From positions 4,774,001 to 4,838,000 of the forward strand of contig NZ_CP026652.1 in assembly GCF_002946835.1 (NCBI RefSeq): a stretch of DNA of 64,000 nucleotides, in the 5' to 3' direction. Source of the DNA: Streptomyces dengpaensis (GTDB taxonomy: Bacteria > Actinomycetota > Actinomycetes > Streptomycetales > Streptomycetaceae). Positions 43,154-52,321 of the stretch are shown here, piece after piece. The notes below the pieces were generated by a model. The model did not search any database, was not told the DNA's origin, and saw only the letters and a list, made by a program, of their open reading frames with translations. The position numbers and the translations under genes are program-made. Position 1 is the stretch's first letter, and each line of letters opens with the position of its first letter.

Positions 43154-45553
43154 CTACGCGGGGAAGCGGCGGTCGACCCACCTCCACAGGAACTCCAGGG
43201 CGGCCGCCGCCACCGCGGCGATACCGACCGCGATCCACGGCATCGCCGTGCCGACCAGCTTCAGCGCGAAGAAGCTCTGCAACCCGGGCACCACGAGCAC
43301 CAGCAGGAACCCCGCGCCCATCGCGGCGACGAGGCCCACCCGCCACCAGGTGTACGGCCGGGCGATGATCGCGAGCACCCACATCGCGATCAGGAAGAGC
43401 GTCAGCGTCGCGACGCTCGTCTCCGCGTCCAACGCGCCCTCGCCCGTGTAGTAATGACGGGCAATCAGATACGTCGCGAACGTGGCCGTCGCGGCGACGA
43501 CTCCGCCCGGGATCGAGTACCGCATCACCCGCCGTACGAAGTGGGGTCTCGCGCGCTCCTTGTTGGGGGCGAGCGCGAGGAAGAACGCCGGGACGCCGAT
43601 GGTCAGGGTCGACAGCAGGGTCAAGTGGCGGGGCAGGAAGGGGTATTCGACCTGCCAGCACACCACCAGGATGGCCAGCAGCACCGAGTAGACCGTCTTC
43701 ACCAGGAAGAGGGTCGCGACCCGGGTGATGTTGCCGATGACCCTGCGGCCCTCCGCGACCACCGAGGGCAGCGTCGTGAAGCTGTTGTTGAGGAGGACGA
43801 TCTGGGCCACCGCCCGCGTCGCCTCCGAACCCGAGCCCATGGACACGCCGATGTCGGCGTCCTTGAGGGCCAGTACGTCGTTCACACCGTCGCCGGTCAT
43901 CGCGACCGTGTGCCCGCGTGACTGCAGAGCGCCCACCATGTCCCGCTTCTGCTGCGGGGTGACCCGCCCGAACACCGTTCCCTTGTCCAGCGACTTCGCC
44001 ATCTCCTCCGTCTCGTCGGGGAGGTGGCGCGCGTCCACGACCGAGCCGGTGAGCCCGAGCTTTTCGGCCACCGCGCCCACCGACACCGCGTTGTCGCCGG
44101 AGATGACCTTGGCCCTGACGTCCTGGTCCGCGAAGTAGCGCAGGGTGTCCGCCGCGTCCGGGCGCAGCCGCTGCTCCAGGACGACCAGCGCGCTGGGCCG
44201 GGCGCCCTCCTTCACCTTGGGGTCGTCGAGGTCCTTGGCGGCCCGGGCGAGCAGCAGCACCCGCAGCCCCGCCTCGTTCAGCCGCTCGGTCTGGGCGAGC
44301 GCCGGGGCCCCGGCGGGCAGCAGGACGTCGGGGGCGCCGAGCAGCCACGTACTCGACTCGCCGTTGCCCTCGCTGAAGGACGCCCCGCTGTACTTGCGGG
44401 CGGAGGAAAACGGCAGCGATTCGGTGCAGCGCCACTCCTCGCTGTCCGGGTAGGCGGCGATGACCGCCTGGAGGGAGGCGTTCGGCCGCGGGTCCGACTC
44501 ACCGAGCGCGCCGAGGACCTTGCGTACGTACGACTCGTCGGCGCCCTGGAGCGGCCGCAGCTCGGTGACGTCCATGCCGCCCTCGGTGAGCGTGCCGGTC
44601 TTGTCGAGGCAGACGGTGTCGACGCGGGCGAGCCCCTCGATGGCGGGAAGTTCCTGCACGAGGCACTGTTTCCGGCCAAGTCGGATGACGCCGATCGCGA
44701 AGGCCACCGACGTCAGCAGCACCAGCCCCTCCGGGACCATCGGCACGATCCCGCCGACGGTCCGCGCGATCGAGTCCTTGAAGCCGTGCTCCTTGACCAC
44801 CAGCTGGCTGACGATCAGGCCGATCGCCGTCGGGACCATCATCCAGGTCACGTACTTGAGGATCGTGGAGATACCGGACCGCAGCTCGGAGTGGACCAGC
44901 GTGAACCGTGACGCCTCCTCGGCGAGCTGCGCCGCGTACGCCTCCCGCCCCACCTTCGTCGCCGTGAAGGCGCCTCCGCCCGCGACCACGAAGCTGCCCG
45001 ACATCACCGTTTCGCCCGCCTGCTTGACCACCGGGTCGGCCTCACCGGTGAGCAGCGACTCGTCGATCTCCAGGCTGTCGGCCTCGACGCAGGTGCCGTC
45101 GACGACGATCTTGTCCCCTGGCCCGATCTCGATCAGGTCCCCGAGCACGATCTCCGACGTACTGACGGCGGCGGCGACTCCGTCCCTGCGTACGGTCGGT
45201 TTCGCCTCGCCGATCACCGCGAGCGAGTCCAGGGTCTGTTTCGCCCGCCACTCCTGGATGATGCCGATCCCGGTGTTGGCGATGATCACGTACCCGAAGA
45301 GACTGTCCTGGAACGGCGCCACGATCAGCATGATCAGCCAGAGCACGCCGATGATCGCGTTGAACCGGGTGAAGACGTTGGCGCGGATGATCTCGCCCAG
45401 GGAGCGGCTGCTGCGCACGGGGACGTCGTTCACCTCGCCGCGCGCGACCCGTTCTGCCACCTCGGCGGCGGACAACCCCTGTGCCCGCCGGGAGGGGGGT
45501 ATGGGCACGGGGTGAACGGGATCGAGTTCGGCGCCCGCGTCGATGTGCGTCAT
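43154..45553 (-). CDS. P-type cation ATPase, CtpE-like
   Basis: This 799-residue transporter has LTGEADPV (actuator), IVPMVPEGLVLLTS (ion-binding helix 4) and DKTGTLTEGG with phosphorylated Asp317. MTGDGVNDVLALKDADIGVSMGSGSEA forms the hinge, and about ten membrane helices are predicted. There is no N-terminal metal domain. The PEGL helix and overall order resemble mycobacterial CtpE, a calcium importer, so calcium is the best guess. It faces the secreted protein gene 12 bp away and follows the DUF2530 gene. Confidence 0.85.
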   Translation of the reverse strand: MTHIDAGAELDPVHPVPIPPSRRAQGLSAAEVAERVARGEVNDVPVRSSRSLGEIIRANVFTRFNAIIGVLWLIMLIVAPFQDSLFGYVIIANTGIGIIQEWRAKQTLDSLAVIGEAKPTVRRDGVAAAVSTSEIVLGDLIEIGPGDKIVVDGTCVEADSLEIDESLLTGEADPVVKQAGETVMSGSFVVAGGGAFTATKVGREAYAAQLAEEASRFTLVHSELRSGISTILKYVTWMMVPTAIGLIVSQLVVKEHGFKDSIARTVGGIVPMVPEGLVLLTSVAFAIGVIRLGRKQCLVQELPAIEGLARVDTVCLDKTGTLTEGGMDVTELRPLQGADESYVRKVLGALGESDPRPNASLQAVIAAYPDSEEWRCTESLPFSSARKYSGASFSEGNGESSTWLLGAPDVLLPAGAPALAQTERLNEAGLRVLLLARAAKDLDDPKVKEGARPSALVVLEQRLRPDAADTLRYFADQDVRAKVISGDNAVSVGAVAEKLGLTGSVVDARHLPDETEEMAKSLDKGTVFGRVTPQQKRDMVGALQSRGHTVAMTGDGVNDVLALKDADIGVSMGSGSEATRAVAQIVLLNNSFTTLPSVVAEGRRVIGNITRVATLFLVKTVYSVLLAILVVCWQVEYPFLPRHLTLLSTLTIGVPAFFLALAPNKERARPHFVRRVMRYSIPGGVVAATATFATYLIARHYYTGEGALDAETSVATLTLFLIAMWVLAIIARPYTWWRVGLVAAMGAGFLLVLVVPGLQSFFALKLVGTAMPWIAVGIAAVAAAALEFLWRWVDRRFPA

Positions 45554-45674
45554 GCATTCGACGGTACGTGCGGATATACGGCTTCACCCGTTGAGTGCCC
45601 GAAAGATCCGACCAGGGGAGGACGGGGGCGGCGGGGAGTGATGCCGTGGTTGTAGGTGCTCCTAGGGGAGGCGG

Positions 45675-45974
45675 TTACTCCGCGGCAGCGGCCGACTGTT
45701 CGGTGCCGGAGCCGGAGTGGGTGCCGGTGTCGGCGGCGGCTCGCTTGAGGGCGGCGGCTCGCTTGCGGACGTACCAGATGCCGATCAGGCCGAGGCCCGC
45801 GCCGGCCAGGCACGTCCACACCCACCAGAGGTGCCCGTGGTCGTCGAACCAGCCATAGAACGGCAGTTGCACCAGGAAGAGGACGAACCAGAGGATCGTG
45901 CCGCCCGTGATGGTGGCGACGACGGGGCCCTCCAGGGGCTCCGGCGCCTCGTGCTTGGGGGTCCACTTCGCCAT
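45675..45974 (-). CDS. DUF2530 membrane protein
   Basis: This 99-residue protein has two membrane helices (ATITGGTILWFVLFLVQLPFYGW and WWVWTCLAGAGLGLIGIWYV). The start KWTPKHEAPEPLEGPV is typical of DUF2530, found next to transporter genes in actinobacteria. ATG 45974 is used; a short upstream ATG at 45980 is less likely. Its tail is Ser/Ala-rich. It is divergent from the NCS2 permease gene. Confidence 0.82.
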   Translation of the reverse strand: MAKWTPKHEAPEPLEGPVVATITGGTILWFVLFLVQLPFYGWFDDHGHLWWVWTCLAGAGLGLIGIWYVRKRAAALKRAAADTGTHSGSGTEQSAAAAE

Positions 45975-46131
45975 GTGCACAGCTTACGAGGCCCTGGACC
46001 GGGTCTGATCCGGCCCCACCCGTGGCCTTGTATGCCAACGGTCTACGCGCGGTATGCCAACGGTCTACGCGCGAAGATGGCCAATTGGACTTCATATGTT
46101 CATACTGAAGCGGTCTGTGCTTGGCTCCTTC

Positions 46132-46146
46132 TGTTCGTACGAAACA
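46132..46146. promoter_or_regulatory. Near-palindrome upstream of the NCS2 permease
   Basis: TGTTCGTACGAAACA lies 129 bp before the permease start in an AT-richer stretch (46070-46190). It is a plausible repressor site, but no known consensus was matched. Confidence 0.3.
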
Positions 46147-46274
46147 CCAACAGAAACCTTCGCGAAACCTGTTTGGTGATGGCCGGAACGCCAGACTCGA
46201 TCATGTTCCCAGCCCGGCGCCGTTCCCGCCCGGCGCCCTGACTGGCCACCCAGGCCCCGCACGTGAGGTCATGC

Positions 46275-47726
46275 ATGTCCACCTCGGCCCCCACCAAGGC
46301 CCCCACCCCGGAGCAGCCGGAGCCCCGCCCCGCGCAGGGCGCTCTCGACCGCTTCTTCAAGATCTCCGAGCGCGGCAGCACGCTGCCCCGCGAGATCCGT
46401 GGCGGTCTGGCCACCTTCTTCGCGATGGCCTACATCATCGTGCTGAACCCGATCATTCTGGGCAGCGCGAAGGACATGTACGGGCACCAGCTGGACAACG
46501 GCCAGCTGGTCACCGCGACCGCCCTGACCGCCGCGTTCACGACGCTCCTCATGGGTGTCATCGGCAACGTGCCGATCGCGCTGGCGGCGGGGCTGGGTGT
46601 GAACACGGTTGTCGCGCTCCAGCTCGCGCCGCGGATGTCCTGGCCGGACGCGATGGGCATGGTCGTCCTCGCGGGCTTCCTCGTGATGATCCTGGTCGCC
46701 ACCGGTCTGCGTGAGCGCGTCATGAACGCCGTGCCGCTGGGGCTGCGCAAGGGCATCTCGATCGGTATCGGCCTGTTCATCATGCTGATCGGCCTGGTCG
46801 ACTCCGGCTTCGTCACGCGTATCCCGGACGTCGCGCAGACCACGGTCCCGCTCCAGCTCGGCGGCGACGGCCACCTCAACGGCTGGCCCGTGCTGGTCTT
46901 CGTCCTCGGCACGCTGCTCACCCTCGCGCTGATCGTGCGCAAGGTGCCGGGCGCGATCCTGATCTCGATCGTCTCGATGACGGTGGTGGCGGTCGTCATC
47001 AACGCGGTCGCGACGGTCCCCTCCTGGGGTCTGACGACCCCCACGTGGCCCGGCAACCCGGTCGCCACCCCCGACTTCGGTCTCGTCGGCCAGGTCAGCC
47101 TCTTCGGCGGCTTCGACAAGGTCGGCGTGCTGACCGGCATCCTCTTCGTCTTCACGGTCCTGCTGTCGACGTTCTTCGACGCGATGGGCACGATCATGGG
47201 CGTAGGCGACGAGGCCAAGCTGACCGACGCGCAGGGCCAGATGCCCGGCATCAACAAGGTCCTCTTCGTCGACGGCATCGCGGTCGCCGCGGGCGGCGCC
47301 ACCTCCTCCTCGGCCACCACCTGCTTCGTGGAGTCCACGGCGGGCGTCGGCGAGGGTGCCCGTACCGGCTTCGCGAACGTCGTCACCGGCGCGCTCTTCG
47401 CCGTGGCGTTGTTCCTCACCCCGGTCGCCACGATGGTCCCGTCCCAGGCCGCCACCCCCGCGCTCATCGCGGTCGGCTTCCTGATCATGTCCCACTCGGT
47501 CAAGGAGATCGACTGGGCGGACTACACGATCGCCATCCCGGCCTTCGTGACGATGATGATGATGCCGTTCACCTACTCGATCACGAACGGCATCGGCATG
47601 GGCTTCATCACCTTCGTGGTGCTGCGCCTGGCCGCGGGCCGCGCCCGCGAGATCCCGGCCGCGATGTACGTGGTGGCGGCGGTGTTCGGCTTCTACTACC
47701 TGATGCCGGCCCTCGGTCTCACCTGA
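46275..47726 (+). CDS. NCS2-family purine/xanthine/uracil permease
   Basis: This 483-residue permease has about 12-14 membrane helices. It fits the AzgA-like branch of NCS2 (adenine/guanine/hypoxanthine): FFAMAYIIVLNPIIL near the start, AAGLGVNTVVA, GLRKGISIGIGLFIMLIGLVDSGF, then STFFDAMGTIMGVG and TSSSATTCFVESTAGVGEGARTG. It imports purine bases with protons. ATG 46275 follows GTGAGGT; GTG 46263 is the alternative. Confidence 0.92.
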   Translation: MSTSAPTKAPTPEQPEPRPAQGALDRFFKISERGSTLPREIRGGLATFFAMAYIIVLNPIILGSAKDMYGHQLDNGQLVTATALTAAFTTLLMGVIGNVPIALAAGLGVNTVVALQLAPRMSWPDAMGMVVLAGFLVMILVATGLRERVMNAVPLGLRKGISIGIGLFIMLIGLVDSGFVTRIPDVAQTTVPLQLGGDGHLNGWPVLVFVLGTLLTLALIVRKVPGAILISIVSMTVVAVVINAVATVPSWGLTTPTWPGNPVATPDFGLVGQVSLFGGFDKVGVLTGILFVFTVLLSTFFDAMGTIMGVGDEAKLTDAQGQMPGINKVLFVDGIAVAAGGATSSSATTCFVESTAGVGEGARTGFANVVTGALFAVALFLTPVATMVPSQAATPALIAVGFLIMSHSVKEIDWADYTIAIPAFVTMMMMPFTYSITNGIGMGFITFVVLRLAAGRAREIPAAMYVVAAVFGFYYLMPALGLT

Positions 47727-47784
47727 CCGTCTCGCCCGACCGGTGGGACTTACGGGCTTACGTGTCGACGCGTGCTGATGCGCG

Positions 47785-47967
47785 TCACGTGACCCCGTAG
47801 AACTTCTCTGTCTCCTCGACCGCGGCCTGGAACCGCTCGTCGAAATCATCGCGGATGAGCGTCCGGACGACATAGTCCTGGACGCTCATTCCGCGTTTGG
47901 CGGCATGGTGCCGGAGCCGGTTGAGCAGCTCTCCGTCCATCCGCAGGCTGAGCACGCTGGTCCCCAT
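47785..47967 (-). CDS. Ribbon-helix-helix protein (CopG-like)
   Basis: This 60-residue protein has a first strand (VLSLRMDGELLNRLRHHAAKRGMSVQDYVVRTL) with the RHH pattern, so it likely binds DNA as a dimer, as do antitoxins of toxin-antitoxin pairs. No toxin gene is adjacent, so either it is a solo regulator or the partner was lost. Confidence 0.75.
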   Translation of the reverse strand: MGTSVLSLRMDGELLNRLRHHAAKRGMSVQDYVVRTLIRDDFDERFQAAVEETEKFYGVT

Positions 47968-48086
47968 GGAGTCGAGGGTCGCCGGAGTGCGGCGGGCGAT
48001 GGGTCACTTTCCGGAACGGGCTCACTCATATGAGTGATGTTGGGGTTCAGTGGCGCGGGACATGGGCAATGCGGTGGTCTTTAGGG

Positions 48087-48104
48087 AGAGTAATGAGTTA
48101 CTCT
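48087..48104. promoter_or_regulatory. Candidate MarR operator over the start of the regulator gene
   Basis: AGAGTAA-TGAG-TTACTCT is a perfect 7-bp inverted repeat with a 4-bp centre. It covers the ribosome site and the ATG at 48093, so binding would block the gene's own expression. Confidence 0.65.
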
Positions 48105-48548
48105 AAAGACATGCCTGACCTCACCCATGGCGACGACGAGGCCGCCGTGAACGCCTTGCGCTCCGCAGTGATGCGGTTGTCGCGTCGACTCAAGCACCAG
48201 CGGGTCGACGAGTCACTGAGCCCGACCGAGATGTCGGTGCTCGGCACCCTTGCCCGTTGCGGCACCGCCACGCCGGGCGAGCTCGCCCGCAAGGAGCATG
48301 TGCAGCCGCCGTCGATGACGCGGATCGTCGCGCTGCTCGAGGCCAAGGAGCTTGTCAGGCTGGAGCCGCACCCCGACGACCGGCGCCAGAAGGTCGTCAC
48401 CCAGACCGACAAGGCCGAGGCGATGCTCGAGGAGAGCCGGCGCAAGCGCAACGCGTTCCTGACCGGGCTCGTCGAGGGTCTCGACGAGGACGAGTGGGCG
48501 AAGCTCCGCGAGGCCGCCCCCGTCCTGGAGAAGCTGGCGCACCTGTGA
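48093..48548 (+). CDS. MarR-family transcriptional regulator
   Basis: This 151-residue winged-helix regulator has LRSAVMRLSRRLKHQR, SPTEMSVLGTLARCGTATPGELARKEHVQPPSMTRIVALLEAKELV (recognition helix) and the wing HPDDRRQKVV. ATG 48093 is chosen because GGGAG lies 4 bp ahead; ATG 48111 lacks a ribosome site. The next gene, on the same strand, is an MFS exporter, which is the probable regulated target, induced by a toxic ligand. Confidence 0.88.
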   Translation: MSYSKDMPDLTHGDDEAAVNALRSAVMRLSRRLKHQRVDESLSPTEMSVLGTLARCGTATPGELARKEHVQPPSMTRIVALLEAKELVRLEPHPDDRRQKVVTQTDKAEAMLEESRRKRNAFLTGLVEGLDEDEWAKLREAAPVLEKLAHL

Positions 48549-48552
48549 CGAC

Positions 48553-48608
48553 CCGTGTGCCCTTGCCGCCGCCTGGGTGCGACCCCCGGCGATGGCAAGG
48601 GCACACGG
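48553..48608 (+). terminator. Hairpin between the MarR gene and the exporter
   Basis: CCGTGTGCCCTTGCC (48553-48567) pairs perfectly with 48594-48608 around a 26-nt loop. It starts 5 bp after the MarR stop and may partly uncouple the exporter. Confidence 0.65.
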
Positions 48609-48691
48609 CCACGCCCCCCGGGGACGGGCACTGTCACAGGCACCGAACGAACACCGCGACCGATGACCTCGTCGCAAGGAGGTGAACCCCT

Positions 48692-50101
48692 TTGAGTACG
48701 GGACCCGGAACACCTTCCGCCCCCGCACCAGCCACCCACGACTCCCCGTCCACCCCCGAGCCGTCCGCGCCCTCCGAGGCCGCCGCGGCACCCTCCGCTG
48801 CCCGCAAGTCCTCGATGTTCAGCTCGCTGAAGGTCAGGAATTACCGCCTGTTCTTCATGGGCCAGGTCGTCTCCAACACCGGCACCTGGATGCAGCGCAT
48901 CGCCCAGGACTGGCTGGTGCTGAGCCTGACCGGCTCGTCCGCCGCGGTCGGTATCACCACCGCGCTGCAGTTTCTGCCGATGCTGCTCTTCGGGCTGTAC
49001 GGCGGTGTCCTCGTCGACCGGCTCCCCAAGCGCCCCGCGCTGCTCGTGACGCAGACGGCGATGGCCGTCACCGGCCTCGCGCTCGCCTTCCTCACCCTCT
49101 CCGGCCACGTCCACGTCTGGCATGTGTACGTCGCCGCCTTCGCCGTCGGTCTCGCCACGGTCGTGGACAACCCGGCCCGCCAGTCCTTCGTCTCCGAGAT
49201 GGTCGGCCCGGACCAGCTGCAGAACGCGGTCAGCCTGAACTCGGCGAACTTCCAGTCGGCCCGCCTGGTCGGCCCCGCGGTGGCGGGCCTGCTGATCACG
49301 AGCGTCGGCACGGGCTGGGCCTTCCTCTTCAACGGCCTGTCCTTCGTGGCCCCCATCGCGGGCCTGCTGCTGATGCGCGCCCGCGAACTGCACGTGGTCA
49401 AGCGGGCGCCCCGCGGCAAGGGCCAGCTGCGCGAGGGACTCGCGTACGTCGCAGGGCGCCCCGCGCTGATCTGGCCGATCGTCCTGGTCGGCTTCATCGG
49501 CACCTTCGGCTTCAACTTCCCGGTCTGGCTGTCGGCGTACGCGGACGACGTCTTCCACGCGGGCGCCGGAGCGTACAGCCTCTTCAACACGCTGATGGCG
49601 GTCGGCTCGCTGGCCGGCGCGCTGCTCGCCGCCCGCCGCGGCAAGGCCCGTACGCGCATCCTGATCGCGGCGGCGATGGCCTTCGGCGTCCTGGAGGTAG
49701 CCGCGGCCGTGGCCCCGTCGCTCTGGCTCTTCTCGCTTCTGATGATCCCGATCGGCATCTTCGGCCTGACGGTGAACGTCACCGCGAACACCGCGGTCCA
49801 GATGGCCACCGACCCCGCGATGCGCGGCCGCGTGATGGCCCTGTTCATGATGGTCTTCATGGGCGGTTCGCCGCTGGGCGCGCCCCTCGTCGGCTGGGTC
49901 ACCGACGCCTACGGCCCGCGCGCCGGCTTCGCCTTCGGCGGCCTGGTGTCGCTGGCGGCCGCGACGACGATCGGCCTGATCCTGACCCGCGTCGGCGGCC
50001 TCCGCCTCGCTCTCGGCTGGCACCACGGCCACCCTCACGTCCGCTTCATCCCGAGAGAGCGGAGCGAACAGAACGAGGAGCAGCTGGCGACGGTGGCGTG
50101 A
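48692..50101 (+). CDS. MFS exporter (enterobactin/EntS-like, DHA3 type)
   Basis: This 469-residue transporter starts at TTG 48692, 5 bp after AAGGAGGTGA, a near-perfect anti-16S match. A Pro/Ser/Ala-rich N-terminal tail (about 40 residues) precedes 12 helices. Signature loops are VLVDRLPKRPALL and VVDNPARQSFVSEMVG, followed by NSANFQSARLVGPAVAG, the DHA3/EntS pattern. These exporters move drugs, siderophores or metabolites. It lies downstream of a MarR regulator. Confidence 0.88.
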   Translation: MSTGPGTPSAPAPATHDSPSTPEPSAPSEAAAAPSAARKSSMFSSLKVRNYRLFFMGQVVSNTGTWMQRIAQDWLVLSLTGSSAAVGITTALQFLPMLLFGLYGGVLVDRLPKRPALLVTQTAMAVTGLALAFLTLSGHVHVWHVYVAAFAVGLATVVDNPARQSFVSEMVGPDQLQNAVSLNSANFQSARLVGPAVAGLLITSVGTGWAFLFNGLSFVAPIAGLLLMRARELHVVKRAPRGKGQLREGLAYVAGRPALIWPIVLVGFIGTFGFNFPVWLSAYADDVFHAGAGAYSLFNTLMAVGSLAGALLAARRGKARTRILIAAAMAFGVLEVAAAVAPSLWLFSLLMIPIGIFGLTVNVTANTAVQMATDPAMRGRVMALFMMVFMGGSPLGAPLVGWVTDAYGPRAGFAFGGLVSLAAATTIGLILTRVGGLRLALGWHHGHPHVRFIPRERSEQNEEQLATVA

Positions 50102-50175
50102 CGGACCGACCGGCACCTGGGGCCGGCTGAGCGAGGAAGCTCGCCCAGTGATCCATTCCCTGGAAGGGTGACGCC

Positions 50176-50766
50176 ATGAGACTCTTTGCGGCGGTACTGC
50201 CCCCAGAAGGCGTGATCCGCGAACTCGCCTCGGAGATCAATGAGTTGGAGCGGCTGCCGGGGTCCGAGCGGCTGCGCTGGACGGGCCGCCCCGGCTGGCA
50301 CTTCACGCTCGCCTTCTACGGCGAGGTGGACGACGAGATCGTCCCTGAGCTGCAGGAACGGCTGGCGCGCGCCGCTCATCGTACGGAGCCCTTCCCGCTC
50401 TCCCTGCACGGCGGCGGCCACTTCGGCGGGCGCGCGCTGTGGGTGGGCGCCGTGGGGGGCACCGAGACCATGCGGCTGCTCGCCGACCGGGCGGAGGCGG
50501 CGGCGCGCAAGGCCGGCGTCGACATGGGCGAGCACCGCCGCTACCGCGCGCACCTGACGGTGGCCCGCAGCCGCGGCGACGCGGACTTCAGGCCGCACGT
50601 CACCACCCTGCACGCCTTCGCCGGGCAGGAGTGGACGGTACGTGAGCTGTGTCTCGTCCGCAGCAACCTGCCGACGTCGGGGGTACGGGGGGAACGGCCC
50701 CGTTACGAGACCATCGCGAGCTGGCCGCTGGGGGCGGCCGCCGGGCCCGAGGAAGCCGCCGGTTAA
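50176..50766 (+). CDS. thpR: RNA 2',3'-cyclic phosphodiesterase (2'-5' RNA ligase family)
   Basis: This 196-residue 2H phosphoesterase has two HxT motifs, HFTLAF (about residue 40) and HLTVAR (about residue 122), in a bilobal fold. It opens 2',3'-cyclic phosphate ends on RNA. The start MRLFAAVLPPE and the KAGVDMGEHRRYRAHLTVARSR segment are typical of ThpR. Confidence 0.9.
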   Translation: MRLFAAVLPPEGVIRELASEINELERLPGSERLRWTGRPGWHFTLAFYGEVDDEIVPELQERLARAAHRTEPFPLSLHGGGHFGGRALWVGAVGGTETMRLLADRAEAAARKAGVDMGEHRRYRAHLTVARSRGDADFRPHVTTLHAFAGQEWTVRELCLVRSNLPTSGVRGERPRYETIASWPLGAAAGPEEAAG

Positions 50767-50776
50767 CCTCGACTCC

Positions 50777-50863
50777 GTGGACCCGAAGACCCGAAACCGG
50801 ATCATGGCCTGTGTGCTTGTGCTGATGTTCGTCGTGGTGGCGCTGGCGTCGGCGTTCCAGTAG
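50777..50863 (+). CDS. 28-residue single-helix membrane peptide
   Basis: From GTG 50777, 10 bp after thpR, the frame reads MDPKTRNRIMACVLVLMFVV and six more apolar residues to AFQ. A short basic start and one hydrophobic helix fit a small conserved membrane protein that I recall downstream of thpR in streptomycetes. There is no further evidence. Confidence 0.5.
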   Translation: MDPKTRNRIMACVLVLMFVVVALASAFQ

Positions 50864-50904
50864 ACCGCCGACGCCACACCACACCTACCGCCGCGTGCCC
50901 TGTC

Positions 50905-51115
50905 GGGCTACCAGGCGAACTCTTCCGGGGCCGGTCCCGGCCCTCGGGCTGTGCCGTCCCGGGGGCAACCCCAGGACCCCCGGCCGGTTTACCAGGCGAA
51001 CGCTTCCGGCGCCGGTCCCGGCCCTGGGCTGTGCCGTCCCGGGGGCAACCCCCGGACCCCCGGCCGGGCTACCAGGCGAACGCCTCCGGCGCCGGTCCCG
51101 GCCCCGGGAAGATCT
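50905..51115. repeat. Tandem copies (~80 bp) of the 3' end of the aldo/keto reductase gene
   Basis: ACCAGGCGAA recurs at 50910, 50991 and 51071 (80-81 bp apart), each followed by a GCCGGTCCCGG tract. The last copy is the coding 3' end (GPGPAPEAFAW, stop). The other two lie downstream, with CCCCGGGGGCAAC spacers between. Confidence 0.8.
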
Positions 51116-52058
51116 CGTCCAGGGACTCCAGGAGCTCGTCCGACAGCTCCAGCTCGACGGCGCGCAGCGCGGACTCCAGCTGTTCGGCGGTGCGCGGGCC
51201 GACGATGGGGCCGGTGATGCCGGGCCGGGTCAGCAGCCACGCCAGCGCGGCCTCCCCGGGCTCCAGGCCGTGCTTGTCGAGCAGATCCTCGTACGCCTGG
51301 ATCTGCGCGCGCATGGCGGCGTTGGCCAGCGCGTCGGCCGCCCGGCCGGAGGCGCGCCGCCCGCCCTCGACCTCCTTCTTGATCACACCGCCGAGGACAC
51401 CGCCGTGCAGCGGTGACCAGGGGATGACCCCGAGCCCGTACTCCTGCGCGGCCGGGATGACCTCCATCTCGGCGCGCCGCTCGGCGAGGTTGTAGAGGCA
51501 CTGCTCGCTGACGAGGCCGTAGCTGCCGCGCTGTACGGCGATCTCGTTGGCCTGCGCGATCTTGTAGCCGGGGAAGTTGCTGGATCCGGCGTAGAGGATC
51601 TTCCCCTGCTGCACCAGCACGTCGATCGCCTGCCAGATCTCCTCGAAGGGAGTGGAGCGGTCGATGTGGTGGAACTGGTAGATGTCGATGTAGTCGGTCT
51701 GGAGCCGCTTGAGACTGGTGTCCACGGCCCGCCGGATGTTGAGCGCCGACAGTTTGTCGTGGTTGGGCCAGGGCTCGCCCTCGGGCGCCATGTTCCCGTA
51801 CACCTTGGTGGCCAGCACGACCTTGTCGCGCCGCTCACCGCCCTTGGCGAACCAGTTCCCGATGATCGATTCCGTACGGCCCTTGTTCTCGCCCCAGCCG
51901 TACACGTTCGCGGTGTCGAAGTAGTTGATCCCCGAGTCCAGCGCCGCGTCCATGATGGCGTGGCTGTCGGCCTCACCGGTCTGCGGACCGAAGTTCATGG
52001 TGCCGAGGACGAGCCGGCTGACCTTGAGTCCCGTGCGTCCGAGCTGCGTGTACTTCAT
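51069..52058 (-). CDS. Aldo/keto reductase
   Basis: This 329-residue TIM-barrel NADPH-dependent oxidoreductase has LVLGTMNFGP, the catalytic Tyr segment FDTANVYGWGENKGRTESIIG, LATKVYG, and IYQFHHIDRSTPFEE with the active histidine. GSYGLVSEQCLYNLAERRAE and GPIVGPRTAEQLE complete the NADPH site. It resembles the YajO/Tas branch, which reduces aldehydes and ketones. Start ATG 52058 is standard. The 3' end has been duplicated in tandem downstream. Confidence 0.9.
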   Translation of the reverse strand: MKYTQLGRTGLKVSRLVLGTMNFGPQTGEADSHAIMDAALDSGINYFDTANVYGWGENKGRTESIIGNWFAKGGERRDKVVLATKVYGNMAPEGEPWPNHDKLSALNIRRAVDTSLKRLQTDYIDIYQFHHIDRSTPFEEIWQAIDVLVQQGKILYAGSSNFPGYKIAQANEIAVQRGSYGLVSEQCLYNLAERRAEMEVIPAAQEYGLGVIPWSPLHGGVLGGVIKKEVEGGRRASGRAADALANAAMRAQIQAYEDLLDKHGLEPGEAALAWLLTRPGITGPIVGPRTAEQLESALRAVELELSDELLESLDEIFPGPGPAPEAFAW

Positions 52059-52114
52059 GACTGTCTAGCCAACGGGGTGAAGTGCGCTCTAGGCAAGCAC
52101 CTTCTCGTTGACCT

Positions 52115-52321
52115 TCATGCCGGGTGTCCCGCTGGCCTTCCCGCTGGGCGGAGCGAGTCCAGGAAGGCCGACCAGGTGGTGGGGGTGAGGGTGAGGGTGG
52201 GGGCGGTGGGGGTTTTGGAGTCGCGGATGTGGATGGTGGTGGGGGTGAGGGCTATCTCTAGGCATTCGCCGCCCTGGCCGCTGCTGTAGCTGCTCTTGAA
52301 CCAGTTGAGGTCCGAGCTCAT
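52115..52321 (-). CDS. DUF397 protein, partner of the interrupted XRE regulator
   Basis: This 68-residue protein has LNWFKSSYSSGQGGECLEIA and IHIRDSKTP, the DUF397 signature. In Streptomyces these small proteins sit beside XRE/DUF5753 regulators and modulate them, often affecting antibiotic production and sporulation. ATG 52321 overlaps the stop of the C-terminal XRE fragment by 4 bp, so this was a coupled two-gene unit before the IS insertion. Confidence 0.88.
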   Translation of the reverse strand: MSSDLNWFKSSYSSGQGGECLEIALTPTTIHIRDSKTPTAPTLTLTPTTWSAFLDSLRPAGRPAGHPA

